DNA of 64,000 nt. Source: Paramesorhizobium deserti (lineage in GTDB: Bacteria > Pseudomonadota > Alphaproteobacteria > Rhizobiales > Rhizobiaceae). The position numbers and the translations under genes are program-made. Positions 10,632 to 21,297 of the stretch are shown here, in pieces (the first letter of the stretch is position 1; each line of letters opens with the position of its first letter). Location: the NCBI RefSeq assembly GCF_001558695.1, contig NZ_LNTU01000034.1:372001-436000 (forward strand). Direction: 5' to 3'. A model generated the notes under the pieces. The model was given only the letters and a program-made list of their open reading frames with translations. It was not told where the DNA came from and ran no database searches.

Positions 10632-11633
10632 TCAAACGACGACAAAACCATGGGCGAAGGGATCGCGATCGTCGATGAAGATCGTGTTGTAGCCGGTCAT
10701 CCGGGCCCAGCCGGCAATGGAGGGAATGATCGCCGGGCGACCCGCCATTTCCGTCTCCTTTTCGACCCGGCCATGAAAGAGCGAGCCGATGATCGATTCA
10801 TGTACGAAATCATCGCCGGGCTTCAGCTTGCCCTTGGCGGCGTGCTGCGCCATGCGCGCCGAGGTGCCCGTTCCGCAGGGCGAACGGTCGATGGCCTTTT
10901 CGCCATAGAACACTGCGTTGCGGGCATGCGCTTCCGGCTTGGTCGGCTTGCCCGTCCACAGAATGTGGCTGAGGCGGTTGATGTCAGGCTTTTCGGGATG
11001 GATGAAGGAATAGCGCTCGTTCAGCCGCTGACGCAGCACCGGGCTCCAGCCGATCAGGTCGAGCGCGCGATAATCCGCCATGTCGCCATAGTTTTCCTGG
11101 GGATCGATGATGGCGTAGAAATTGCCGCCATAGGCGACGTCGACCCGCAGCAGGCCGAGATCCGGGCATTCCACCTCCAGCCCTTCGGCATAGAGGAAGG
11201 CCGGAACATTGGTGATCCGCACGCTTTCGACATATTGCCCCTTCTGCTCATATTCCGCCACGACCAGCCCGGCCGGCGTATCGAGCCGCAGGACACCCGG
11301 CGTCTTCGGCGTCACCAGCCCGTGCTCGATCGCCATCGTCACCGTGCCGATGGTGCCGTGCCCGCACATCGGCAGGCAGCCTGAGGTCTCGATGAACAGC
11401 ACCGCCACGTCGCAATCCGGCCGGGTCGGCGGATAGAGGATCGAGCCCGACATCATATCGTGGCCGCGCGGCTCGAACATCAGCCCGGTGCGGATCCAGT
11501 CATGCTCCCGCTGGAAATGCGCCCGCTTCTCCATCATGTTGGCCCCCTCGAGGTTCGGGCCGCCGCCGGCCACCAGCCTCACCGGATTGCCGCAGGTATG
11601 CCCGTCGACGCAGAAAAAGGAATGCCTGGCCAT
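10632..11633 (-). CDS. 4-hydroxyproline 2-epimerase (proline racemase family)
   Basis: Cofactor-independent epimerisation of trans-4-hydroxy-L-proline to cis-4-hydroxy-D-proline, the first step of bacterial hydroxyproline breakdown. The 333-aa protein keeps both catalytic cysteines of the two-base mechanism: Cys90 in MCGHGTIG and Cys253 in SPCGTGTSA. This separates it from the Ser/Thr-containing dehydratases of the family. It lies 12 bp after an FAD D-amino-acid dehydrogenase gene and near a GntR regulator, which fits hydroxyproline rather than proline. The Brucella PrpA protein belongs to this family. Substrate assignment rests on context, since proline racemase and hydroxyproline epimerase share these motifs. 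Confidence 0.85.
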   Translation of the reverse strand: MARHSFFCVDGHTCGNPVRLVAGGGPNLEGANMMEKRAHFQREHDWIRTGLMFEPRGHDMMSGSILYPPTRPDCDVAVLFIETSGCLPMCGHGTIGTVTMAIEHGLVTPKTPGVLRLDTPAGLVVAEYEQKGQYVESVRITNVPAFLYAEGLEVECPDLGLLRVDVAYGGNFYAIIDPQENYGDMADYRALDLIGWSPVLRQRLNERYSFIHPEKPDINRLSHILWTGKPTKPEAHARNAVFYGEKAIDRSPCGTGTSARMAQHAAKGKLKPGDDFVHESIIGSLFHGRVEKETEMAGRPAIIPSIAGWARMTGYNTIFIDDRDPFAHGFVVV

Positions 11634-11645
11634 GGATCTGAGACC

Positions 11646-12905
11646 TTAAAAACGTTGCGGGTTGAAGGGCGCGAGATCAATCGCCGGAGTTTGCCCGGAA
11701 ACGAGATCGCGGATCAAGCGTCCGGTCGCGGCCGACTGGGTGAGCCCCAGATGGCCGTGGCCGAACGCGTAGAAGACATTGGGCAGGCCTTTCGCCCTGC
11801 CGATCGCGGGAAGCGAATCCGGCAATGACGGCCGGTAGCCCATCCATTGGCGTCCGCCGGTGGTCTTCAACCCCGGCAGGAACATTGCGGCCTTCTTCAG
11901 CATTGCCTCCGAGCGCGCATAATTGGGCGGCAGGCTGAGGCCGCCGAGCTCCACCGCCCCGCCGACGCGGATGCCGGTTTCGAGCGGCGTAACGACAAAA
12001 CCATGCCCGCCAAAAATCAGCTGTCGCCTCAGATCGAAGCTGTCGACAGGCAATGTGGTGTTATAGCCGCGCTCGGTCTCGAGCGGTATGGCATCACCGC
12101 ATTGCTTTGCCAGTTGATGTGACCAGGCGCCCGCCGCGATGACAAGCTTGTCCGCCGAGATCGTGCGGCCGTCGGCCAGCCCGATAGAGGTCTTCCCGTT
12201 CGCGGTGGAAAGGGATTTCACCTCGCCTTTGATAAACCGCGCGCCGGCGCGCTCGGCAAAGGCCCACAGCGCCTGTCCCAAAAGCCTGGGATCGCTTACC
12301 GTCTTCCAGTCCGGCACGAAACTGCCGACGACGAAGCGCGGGCTGAGCCCCGGCTGGTATTCCGCTAGTTCCTTGCCCCTGATATGCCAGAATGCGATGC
12401 CCGCCTTTTCCCGCGCGTCCCAGCCGGGCTGCGCCGCCTTCAATTCCGCCTCGCTCTCATAGAGTTCGAGCGAGCCGTCCTCGCGCAGCATGGACAGGAC
12501 ACCGGCGCGCTTCATGAGCGCCAGCATCTCCGTTTCGGCAAGCCGCATCATCGCCGCCTGCGCCTCAAGGCTGTTCGCCTGGGCCGTTTCCCCGCTCGCT
12601 AGCCAGAAACGATAGAGCCAGGGCGCGAGCTTCGGCAGATAGGAGGGGCGAATGGTGAAGGGCCCGAGCGGATCGGCAAGCCACCGCGGAAGTTTGGCGA
12701 GGACGCCTTTGGAAGCAAGCGGCAGTATATCGGAAAAGGCGAGCGCGGCAGCGTTGCCCGAACTCGTTTCCTCGCAGATGCCGGTACGGTCGATGACCAG
12801 CACCTGATGCCCTGCCTCGGCCAGAAAGGCAGCGATCGAGGTCCCGATTATGCCTGCGCCAATGATGACGATCTCATCATCGTGCTGGCTTTCGATGCCG
12901 GACAT
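11646..12905 (-). CDS. FAD-dependent D-amino-acid dehydrogenase, probably D-hydroxyproline dehydrogenase
   Basis: Likely oxidises the cis-4-hydroxy-D-proline made by the neighbouring epimerase to the pyrroline acid. 419 aa; DAO fold with the dinucleotide-binding GAGIIG (about 16-21) right at the N-terminus and a C-terminal FAD-contact region (WMGYRPSLPDSLPAIG, FAFGHGHLGLTQSAATG in outline). Start ATG 12905 has GGGGAG six bases upstream; the frame runs 35 codons further but through the divergent promoter. It is first in a two-gene operon with the epimerase. DadA-type alanine dehydrogenase is the alternative; the context favours hydroxyproline. Confidence 0.83.
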   Translation of the reverse strand: MSGIESQHDDEIVIIGAGIIGTSIAAFLAEAGHQVLVIDRTGICEETSSGNAAALAFSDILPLASKGVLAKLPRWLADPLGPFTIRPSYLPKLAPWLYRFWLASGETAQANSLEAQAAMMRLAETEMLALMKRAGVLSMLREDGSLELYESEAELKAAQPGWDAREKAGIAFWHIRGKELAEYQPGLSPRFVVGSFVPDWKTVSDPRLLGQALWAFAERAGARFIKGEVKSLSTANGKTSIGLADGRTISADKLVIAAGAWSHQLAKQCGDAIPLETERGYNTTLPVDSFDLRRQLIFGGHGFVVTPLETGIRVGGAVELGGLSLPPNYARSEAMLKKAAMFLPGLKTTGGRQWMGYRPSLPDSLPAIGRAKGLPNVFYAFGHGHLGLTQSAATGRLIRDLVSGQTPAIDLAPFNPQRF

Positions 12906-12955
12906 ACGCCGCTCCCCTTCTGACGAATGCCGCAATGGGGCATCCACTCCCGATT

Positions 12956-12974
12956 GATATATCAGTGATATATC
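12956..12974. promoter_or_regulatory. Paired GATATATC operator between dehydrogenase and GntR genes
   Basis: GATATATC at 12956-12963 and again at 12967-12974, separated by AGT. Each half is a palindrome and the pair as a whole is a near-palindrome with an 11-bp period. It lies in the divergent promoter region of the hydroxyproline operon and the GntR gene, so control of both by that regulator is likely but inferred. Confidence 0.6.
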
Positions 12975-13023
12975 TATACCCTCCATTATGGTCAAGCGCA
13001 CGCCACGCAACAGGGAGGACCGA

Positions 13024-13671
13024 TTGACGAGCCTTCAACTCGATAACCCGCCGGGCGTGAGCCTTGCCGAGCAGGCCTATCGCACCCTCGAGCATCTGAT
13101 CGTCACGCTCGTCCTCGAACCCGACATGGTGGTCAACGAACGCATGCTGATCGAGCTCACCGGCATGGGGCGCACGCCGGTTCGCGAAGCCATTCAGAGG
13201 TTGGCCTGGGAAGGGCTGATGGAGGTGCGCCCCCGCTCCGGCATTGCCGTCACGCCCCTTGATCCGAAGGATTTCGTGAAGGTTCTCGATGCCCGCGAAG
13301 GGGTCGAGCAGGTGCTGGCGCGCGACGCCGCGCGGCTTGCCGGCCCCCGCGATCACCAGCGTTTTCAGGCTGCGGCGGACAGCATGCGAAAGGCCTCTTC
13401 CGCCGATGATCTCGGCCGGTTCCTCGATGCGGATAAGGCGCTTGATTCGGTCCTGGGGCAGGCCGCCGGCAATGCCTTCGCCGCGCGCCTTGCGGCTCCC
13501 CTGCAGACCCATAGCCGCCGTTTCTGGTTTCGCCTGAGAGGCGATGACGGTATCGCGGCATCGACCAAAGCCCATATAGCGATGATCGAAGCGATCCTCG
13601 CCCGCGACCCGGAAAAGGCCATTGCCGCGGCTGGCGATCTCATCCGCCATTTGCGGACGCTCGCGCCATAA
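13024..13671 (+). CDS. GntR-family transcriptional regulator (FadR/FCD subfamily)
   Basis: Probable regulator of the divergent hydroxyproline genes. The N-terminal winged helix-turn-helix contains ERMLIELTGMGRTPVREAIQRLAWEGL; the C-terminal ~130 residues are an all-helical FCD ligand domain. Start choice: ATG 12988 is in frame but has no ribosome site and almost touches the operator. TTG 13024 has AGGGAGG five bases upstream and gives a normal-length 215-aa protein starting TSLQLDNPPGVSLAEQAY. I therefore prefer TTG, with ATG 12988 as the alternative. Confidence 0.88.
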   Translation: MTSLQLDNPPGVSLAEQAYRTLEHLIVTLVLEPDMVVNERMLIELTGMGRTPVREAIQRLAWEGLMEVRPRSGIAVTPLDPKDFVKVLDAREGVEQVLARDAARLAGPRDHQRFQAAADSMRKASSADDLGRFLDADKALDSVLGQAAGNAFAARLAAPLQTHSRRFWFRLRGDDGIAASTKAHIAMIEAILARDPEKAIAAAGDLIRHLRTLAP

Positions 13672-13715
13672 GACGCGCCTGAACAAAGGCTATCCCGACC
13701 GCCTTAGATTTTCGA

Positions 13716-14048
13716 TCAGTTTCCCGTGGTGTTTTGCATCTCGGTATCGTTCGGCGTCGTTTCGTTCTGCACCGTATCGTTCCGCATCATTGTCTTTGCC
13801 GGGCCGATATAGTCGACATAGAAGTCGCCGTTGAGATTGCTCTGCCAGCCGATCACAACCTCATCCCCAGGGCGGATATCCGGATTTTGGCCGGGCCGAA
13901 GAATGAACGACGAACCGCTGTCCAACGTAACCATCTGGCTGCTCTGATCATACATTTTCACCTTGCCGAAGGCGAAATCCTCCGCTTGTGCACTGTAAGC
14001 GGAGAGAGCGAGAATGGTTGCCGCAGCCGATATTATCTGAATACGCAT
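13716..14048 (-). CDS. Small periplasmic DUF1344-type protein
   Basis: A 110-aa secreted protein: signal peptide MRIQIISAAATILALSAYSAQA, then a short beta-rich domain (KVKMYDQSSQMVTLDSGSSF) typical of DUF1344, and an Asn/Thr-rich tail (RNDTVQNETTPNDTEMQNT). Start ATG 14048 has GGAGGA seven bases upstream. Function unknown; these are single-domain envelope proteins of rhizobia. It diverges from the next gene across about 220 bp. Confidence 0.75.
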   Translation of the reverse strand: MRIQIISAAATILALSAYSAQAEDFAFGKVKMYDQSSQMVTLDSGSSFILRPGQNPDIRPGDEVVIGWQSNLNGDFYVDYIGPAKTMMRNDTVQNETTPNDTEMQNTTGN

Positions 14049-14268
14049 GAGATAATCCTCCATGGTAACGGGCATTTCCGAACGCCCGTTCAGCAGAGAG
14101 CCGTCAAGCTCGTGGAGGATATCGTGCCGTCCGTGCCGCTTTTCAGCGGCGGCGCCGATCAACACCGTTCACTTGTTTTCACGCGAGCGCGACCGGAACC
14201 AATTCATCTGACACGGCGTTGCGTTTGCTGACATGCCGAAATTATCTGCAGATGAAAGGAGATGTGAG

Positions 14269-14580
14269 ATGGCTGCAACGGGGACAAGGACCCGCACCCA
14301 GTCCGGCAAGGACCTCGAAAATCAGATCGCCGAACTGCGCAAGGAAATCGCCGAAATTTCAGAAACGCTTTCCCGGCAGGGTTTCCATATTCTGGATAGC
14401 GCCAGAGACACGGCGTCCGACGTCTATGATGCTCTCAAGGCCAAAAGCGCCAAGGCCGCCCATGTGGCGGGCAGGCAGGCGCATTACGTCGCCGATACTG
14501 CGCGGGAAAGGCCTGTTGCATCCGCCGCCGTCCTGATCGGCATAGGCCTTGTCATCGGCGGCCTGCTCGCTCGCCGATAG
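14269..14580 (+). CDS. DUF883/ElaB-like tail-anchored protein
   Basis: 103 aa. A charged, coiled-coil-prone N-terminal half (DLENQIAELRKEIAEISETLSRQ) is followed by an Ala/Lys helix and one C-terminal membrane segment (ASAAVLIGIGLVIGGLLARR). This is the layout of the E. coli ElaB/YqjD family, which ties inactive ribosomes to the membrane in stationary phase; the same role here is inference. Start ATG 14269 has AAAGGAGA six bases upstream, so the 12 codons before it are untranslated. Confidence 0.75.
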   Translation: MAATGTRTRTQSGKDLENQIAELRKEIAEISETLSRQGFHILDSARDTASDVYDALKAKSAKAAHVAGRQAHYVADTARERPVASAAVLIGIGLVIGGLLARR

Positions 14581-14589
14581 ATTATCGGA

Positions 14590-15060
14590 TCAGTTCGGCC
14601 GCGAAACCGAAACCCTGTCGGTACTGTCGATCGAACGCCCCATCGCGTGAAGGACGCGGACGGTGGTAGCCAGATCCTCATCGCTGACCGAATCCAGGAG
14701 ATCCTCCCGCACATCTTCGGCAAGCTTCACAACCTGTTCGGCCTGCTGGCGCCCCTCCTCGGTCATGACGATCTGTTTCGCCCGGCGATCGCCTTCGACG
14801 GCGCGGCGCTCGATGAAATTCTGCTTTTCGAGACCATCGAGAAGGCGCACCATCGTCGCGTTCTCGATCTCCAGTACCTCGGCCAGTTCCTTTTGATAGA
14901 GACCTTCCTGGCGGCTGAGCACAAGGAGCGTGCGGGCCCGCGCCAGGGTCAGGCCCTGCTCCTTGACCCGCCCGTCAAAAAGCGTGCGCAGCTTCCGGCT
15001 GACCTTCGAAAGCGCATCGACCATTTCCGTGCGAAGTTCTTTGGTCCCCATAATAGACAT
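14590..15060 (-). CDS. MarR-family transcriptional regulator
   Basis: 156 aa with the MarR winged helix-turn-helix (LYQKELAEVLEIENATMVRLLDGLEKQNFIERR) and the wing motif EGDRRAKQIVMTEEG. N- and C-terminal helices provide the dimer interface. Upstream on its strand is an AT-rich stretch with an AGTATACT palindrome (about 15070-15079), a plausible autoregulatory site. It converges on the ElaB-like gene. No ligand or target can be named; neighbouring genes give no metabolic hint. Confidence 0.88.
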   Translation of the reverse strand: MSIMGTKELRTEMVDALSKVSRKLRTLFDGRVKEQGLTLARARTLLVLSRQEGLYQKELAEVLEIENATMVRLLDGLEKQNFIERRAVEGDRRAKQIVMTEEGRQQAEQVVKLAEDVREDLLDSVSDEDLATTVRVLHAMGRSIDSTDRVSVSRPN

Positions 15061-15194
15061 CCATATATGTAGTATACTAACGATATCTCGCTGGATTATA
15101 TCCTGGGGAAAATGGTTTCAAGTAAACAATTCATTCTCACGCAAGTGTGAATCAAATGACCTGCGCCGGACGCAATGCCTGTGCGCAACGCAAA

Positions 15195-15220
15195 ATAAAA
15201 AAGCGGCCCGAGGCCGCTTT
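15195..15220 (-). terminator. Terminator of the atp operon
   Basis: On the minus strand AAAGCGGCC, a 3-base loop and GGCCGCTTT are followed by a T-rich run (TTTTTTATTTTG). It lies 27 bases after the atpC stop. Confidence 0.85.
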
Positions 15221-15246
15221 CTTAAAGTCGAAATCCGACGCTTGGA

Positions 15247-15654
15247 TCAGGCCGGCAGGACCGAGCCTTCAAGCGTCATCAGCTGATGCAGGAACTGCTC
15301 GGCCTTCGTGCGCTGCTCATGCGAGGTGGCATCCGCCAGATCCTCGCGCGCATCCTGGATCCGGCGCTGCAGTTCCTCACGGTTCAGATCGTCGACGTGA
15401 ACCGCGGATTCCGCCAGAATCGTGCAGCCTTCCGGCGAGATATCGGCAAAACCGCCAAAAACGACATAGGAATCCTCCTTGCCGTCGGGCTGCCTGACCC
15501 GGATGACACCTGGCTTGATGGTGCTCATCAGCGGGGCATGGCGGGCCATGACGGTCAGATAACCCTCGCTGCCCGGGATCACGACTTCCGTGATCTCCGC
15601 GGAGAGCAGAAGGCGTTCCGGCGATACCAGTTCGAAATGGAAGGCTTCAGCCAT
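15247..15654 (-). CDS. atpC: ATP synthase F1 subunit epsilon
   Basis: Last gene of atpHAGDC. 135 aa: an N-terminal beta-sandwich (FHFELVSPERLLLSAEITEVVIPGSEGYLTVMARHAP) and the C-terminal helical part. It is part of the rotor stalk and an inhibitor of ATP hydrolysis. It follows atpD by 88 bp, which contain an inverted repeat; the other atp genes are also spaced by repeats except atpH-atpA. Length is normal for alphaproteobacteria. Confidence 0.97.
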   Translation of the reverse strand: MAEAFHFELVSPERLLLSAEITEVVIPGSEGYLTVMARHAPLMSTIKPGVIRVRQPDGKEDSYVVFGGFADISPEGCTILAESAVHVDDLNREELQRRIQDAREDLADATSHEQRTKAEQFLHQLMTLEGSVLPA

Positions 15655-15660
15655 ATCGTT

Positions 15661-15740
15661 CTAGTGAATAGTGAGTAGTGAGTAGAGAACAAAAATCCCC
15701 ATCTTCACTATCTCACTACCTCACTACTCCCTATTCCCTA
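15661..15740. repeat. Inverted repeat of GTAGTGA units between atpD and atpC
   Basis: Left arm from AGTGAATAGTGAGTAGTGAG (15662 on) and right arm from TTCACTATCTCACTACCTCA to 15740 are imperfect complements built of 7-bp units, with a short A-rich loop. A related element of GGGAGTAG units is at 33079-33156. It lies inside the atp operon, so read-through or partial attenuation between atpD and atpC is expected. Confidence 0.6.
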
Positions 15741-15742
15741 AA

Positions 15743-17311
<1,569 letters not shown>

Positions 17312-17323
17312 TTACCTTCCGTT

Positions 17324-17370
17324 AGCATGATCCCGAAAAGTTGCAGACTTTTCGGATGAGATCATGCGGC
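17324..17370. repeat. Rhizobial palindromic intergenic repeat, copy 3
   Basis: AGCATGATCCCGAAAAGTTG pairs with ACTTTTCGGATGAGATCATG; the strongest stem of the set together with copy 4. It fills most of the 74-bp gap between atpG and atpD. Confidence 0.8.
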
Positions 17371-17379
17371 AAACTAAAC

Positions 17380-18258
17380 CTAGAGCGCTTCCGCGCCCGA
17401 AATGATTTCGATCAGTTCCTTGGTGATCTGAGCCTGACGCTGCCGGTTATACGTGATCGACAATTTGTTGATCATGTCGCCGGCATTGCGGGTCGCGTTG
17501 TCCATGGCGCTCATCTTGGCGCCCATCTCGCCCGCCACATTCTCCAGGAGCGCCCTGAATATCTGGACGGAGATGTTGCGCGGGATGAGATCGCCGAGGA
17601 TGACGCTCGGGTCTGGCTCGTATTCGTAAAGCGCGCCTGCGGCGTTGTCGGATTCCGCCTCACCGCCGGCGGAGGCCGGGATGAGCTGCTGCGCGGTCGG
17701 CACCTGGCTGATGACCGACTTGAATTCCGAATAGAACAGCGTGCAGACGTCGAACGCGCCCTCTTCGAACAGCGCGATGACCTTGCGGCCGATCTCGTCG
17801 GCATTGGCGAAACCGATCTGCTTGACCTCGCGCAGGTTGAAATGCTCGATGAAAAGCGATCCGAACTCGCGCTTGAGGATGTCCGCGCCCTTCTTGCCGA
17901 CGGTGATGATTTTCACCGTCTTGCCTTCGCTCAAGAGCTTGCGTGCATGATCGCGCACCAGACGCGCGATCTGCGAGTTGAAACCGCCGCAAAGGCCGCG
18001 TTCCGCCGTGCAGGCGATCAGCAGGTGCACATTGTCGGCGCCCGTCCCGGTCATCAGCTTCGGCGCGTCCTCGCCGCTGACATTCTGCGCGATATTGGCA
18101 AGAACCGCACCCATCCGCTGCGAATAGGGCCGCGCCGCCTCGGCAGCTTCCTGCGCGCGACGCAGCTTCGCCGCGGCGACCATCTGCATCGCCTTGGTGA
18201 TCTTCTGCGTCGCCTTGACCGAGGCGATACGGTTTCTCAGATCCTTTAGTGAAGGCAT
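17380..18258 (-). CDS. atpG: ATP synthase F1 subunit gamma
   Basis: Central stalk of F1, 292 aa. The N-terminal helix [34 protein letters not shown] (opening given in part) and the C-terminal helix with [34 protein letters not shown] in outline are the conserved parts that fill the alpha3beta3 cavity. It is third in atpHAGDC, separated from atpA by 131 bp holding two palindromic repeats and from atpD by one. Confidence 0.97.
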   Translation of the reverse strand: MPSLKDLRNRIASVKATQKITKAMQMVAAAKLRRAQEAAEAARPYSQRMGAVLANIAQNVSGEDAPKLMTGTGADNVHLLIACTAERGLCGGFNSQIARLVRDHARKLLSEGKTVKIITVGKKGADILKREFGSLFIEHFNLREVKQIGFANADEIGRKVIALFEEGAFDVCTLFYSEFKSVISQVPTAQQLIPASAGGEAESDNAAGALYEYEPDPSVILGDLIPRNISVQIFRALLENVAGEMGAKMSAMDNATRNAGDMINKLSITYNRQRQAQITKELIEIISGAEAL

Positions 18259-18275
18259 CCGTTCATCCCGTCCGG

Positions 18276-18322
18276 AGCATGATCCCGAAAAGTTGCAGAC
18301 TTTTCGGATGAGATCATGCGGC
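18276..18322. repeat. Rhizobial palindromic intergenic repeat, copy 4
   Basis: Same sequence as copy 3 through AGCATGATCCCGAAAAGTTG and ATCATGCGGC. Lies between atpA and atpG, directly followed by copy 5. Confidence 0.8.
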
Positions 18323-18332
18323 TAAAACTCTG

Positions 18333-18380
18333 AGCATGATTCCGGAAAGCTGCGGACTTTCCGGATGAGATCATGCGGCT
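18333..18380. repeat. Rhizobial palindromic intergenic repeat, copy 5
   Basis: Variant with compensating changes: AGCATGATTCCGGAAAGCTG pairs with GACTTTCCGGATGAGATCAT. The paired substitutions (CCCGAAAAG to TCCGGAAAG and CTTTTCGG to CTTTCCGG) keep the stem, which points to selection or turnover on RNA or cruciform structure. Confidence 0.8.
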
Positions 18381-18389
18381 AAACAAAAC

Positions 18390-19918
<1,529 letters not shown>

Positions 19919-19919
<1 letters not shown>

Positions 19920-20479
19920 CAGCCGACCTCTTTCAGTGCAAGCTTGAGAGAAGAAAGTTTGGTGCGAAGGGAAGTGTCGATCTGGCGTGATCCCATCTTG
20001 ACGATGAGACCGCCGAGGATCGACGGATCGACGGTGACATTGATCGTCACGTCCTTGCCGGCCACGCCCTTGAGCGTCGCCTTCAATTCATTTTGCTGCG
20101 CGGCAGTCAATTCATGAGCGGAGACGACATCGGCGGAAACCTCGCCGCGATGCTGGGCCGCGATCTGCCGGAAAGCCTGGATCATGCCGGGCAGCACGAA
20201 AAGCCGACGATTGCCCGCGACGACGCGCAGGAAATTGCCCGTGAGGCCCTTGATGCCCGCCTTGTCGGCGATTGCGGAGATGGCCTTCACCTGGTCCTCG
20301 GTCGAGAAGACCGGGCTGGACACCAGGCGCTTCAATTCATCGCTGCCGTTCAAAAGAGCCTCGAACCGGCCGAGATCCTTTTCCACCTGGACGACGGAGT
20401 TTGCCTCGAGCGCCAGATCGAAAAGCGATCCGGCATAACGCCGCGCGGCACCTGAAATGAGCGATGAAGTTTCTGTCAC
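19919..20479 (-). CDS. atpH: ATP synthase F1 subunit delta
   Basis: Peripheral stalk subunit linking F1 to the b subunits; first gene of the operon. 186 aa from GTG 20479, reading [22 protein letters not shown], with the conserved C-terminal [24 protein letters not shown] two codons earlier (20485) is equally possible: AGAGAG sits 6 bases from the TTG and about 12 from the GTG. Remembered homologues begin at or just before ETSSLIS. The region upstream (20480-20719) should hold the atp promoter; it is AT-rich near 20530-20580 and I see no other gene there. F0 genes are not in this window, as is normal for rhizobia. Confidence 0.95.
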
Positions 20480-20719
20480 GAACAACCAGCTCTCTGCTTT
20501 GACGCCAAGACCCGGACACTCGAAAAGGTGAGCTAATCTAAGTCTTTGACTTTATTGAGTTTTTTCAGCAATTTTTGAATGCGCCAAGCATCCCCGCTGA
20601 AATTCGATTGCCGTCTAGCATGAACGGACAGGACTCGCAACACGCGAATCCCTCTGTTTTTGGTCAGCTTTGTCGCAATTACGGGGATTTTTCGTCCGTC
20701 GATGCGATTTTCCGCCCGT

Positions 20720-21109
20720 TCAGGCGATGAACCCGAAAGCGAAAAGCAGCGGTCCCGCCGCGAGCAGGAACTCCAGCACCACCGCCATCCAGTTGTAGAA
20801 GGTACCGCCCCGATCCGACATCATTGAGATGAGCCGGCCGAAAAGGGTGAAGCCCCATGCCGCCCCCAGCGCGAGCCACAGGAATGGCTGGGTGAAGATG
20901 AGGCAGCTGAGCCCTAAACCTATGTGGAATCCAGCCATTGTCGCGCGGATCGAGGCAAAGGCTTCGGGCCGCCCATCGGCCGGTGAAAGCCGCAGAACCT
21001 TCATCGACAGCCCCGGCGCGAAGAAAAGGATCACCCCGAAGAGAACGGTGATCACCGCAGAAATCCATGCGAGCCACTCGCCATCGCTCGCCGGCCAATA
21101 GAGTTCCAT
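20720..21109 (-). CDS. Small four-helix membrane protein (DUF4345-like)
   Basis: 129 aa with four hydrophobic segments: WISAVITVLFGVILFFAPGL, a segment at IRATMAGFHIGLGLSCLIF, FLWLALGAAWGFTLFGRLI, and VVLEFLLAAGPLLFAFGFIA. The order of short loops recalls DUF4345-type proteins, widespread in rhizobia with no assigned biochemistry. It has no cofactor or enzyme motif. Stands alone between atpH and priA; ATG 21109 is preceded by GGAAGAGAC. Coding is supported by codon bias and the clean membrane pattern; function unknown. Confidence 0.75.
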   Translation of the reverse strand: MELYWPASDGEWLAWISAVITVLFGVILFFAPGLSMKVLRLSPADGRPEAFASIRATMAGFHIGLGLSCLIFTQPFLWLALGAAWGFTLFGRLISMMSDRGGTFYNWMAVVLEFLLAAGPLLFAFGFIA

Positions 21110-21194
21110 GTCTCTTCCTCATGCTTCGAAAACTGCTTCGCGCTCTATAAAGCACATCGGCCGGAAGTGCGACAAAAAGCGCTTCCCTTTATCA

Positions 21195-21228
21195 TCGTCA
21201 CCCTCGGGTCAAGCCCGAGGATGACGAC
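21195..21228. repeat. Dispersed palindrome (CCTCGGG...CCCGAGG)
   Basis: CGTCACCCTCGGGTCAAGCC continues into the complement CCCGAGGATGACG. This family of hairpins is scattered in intergenic DNA of many alphaproteobacteria. It lies between priA and the small membrane gene and may help end transcription of priA, though there is no T-run. Confidence 0.6.
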
Positions 21229-21297
21229 TGGAGGGATGCTAAAGCCCAAGAGAGCAAAAGACAGTGTCCCGCGACCAGCGTTTCCAACTGAACCACT

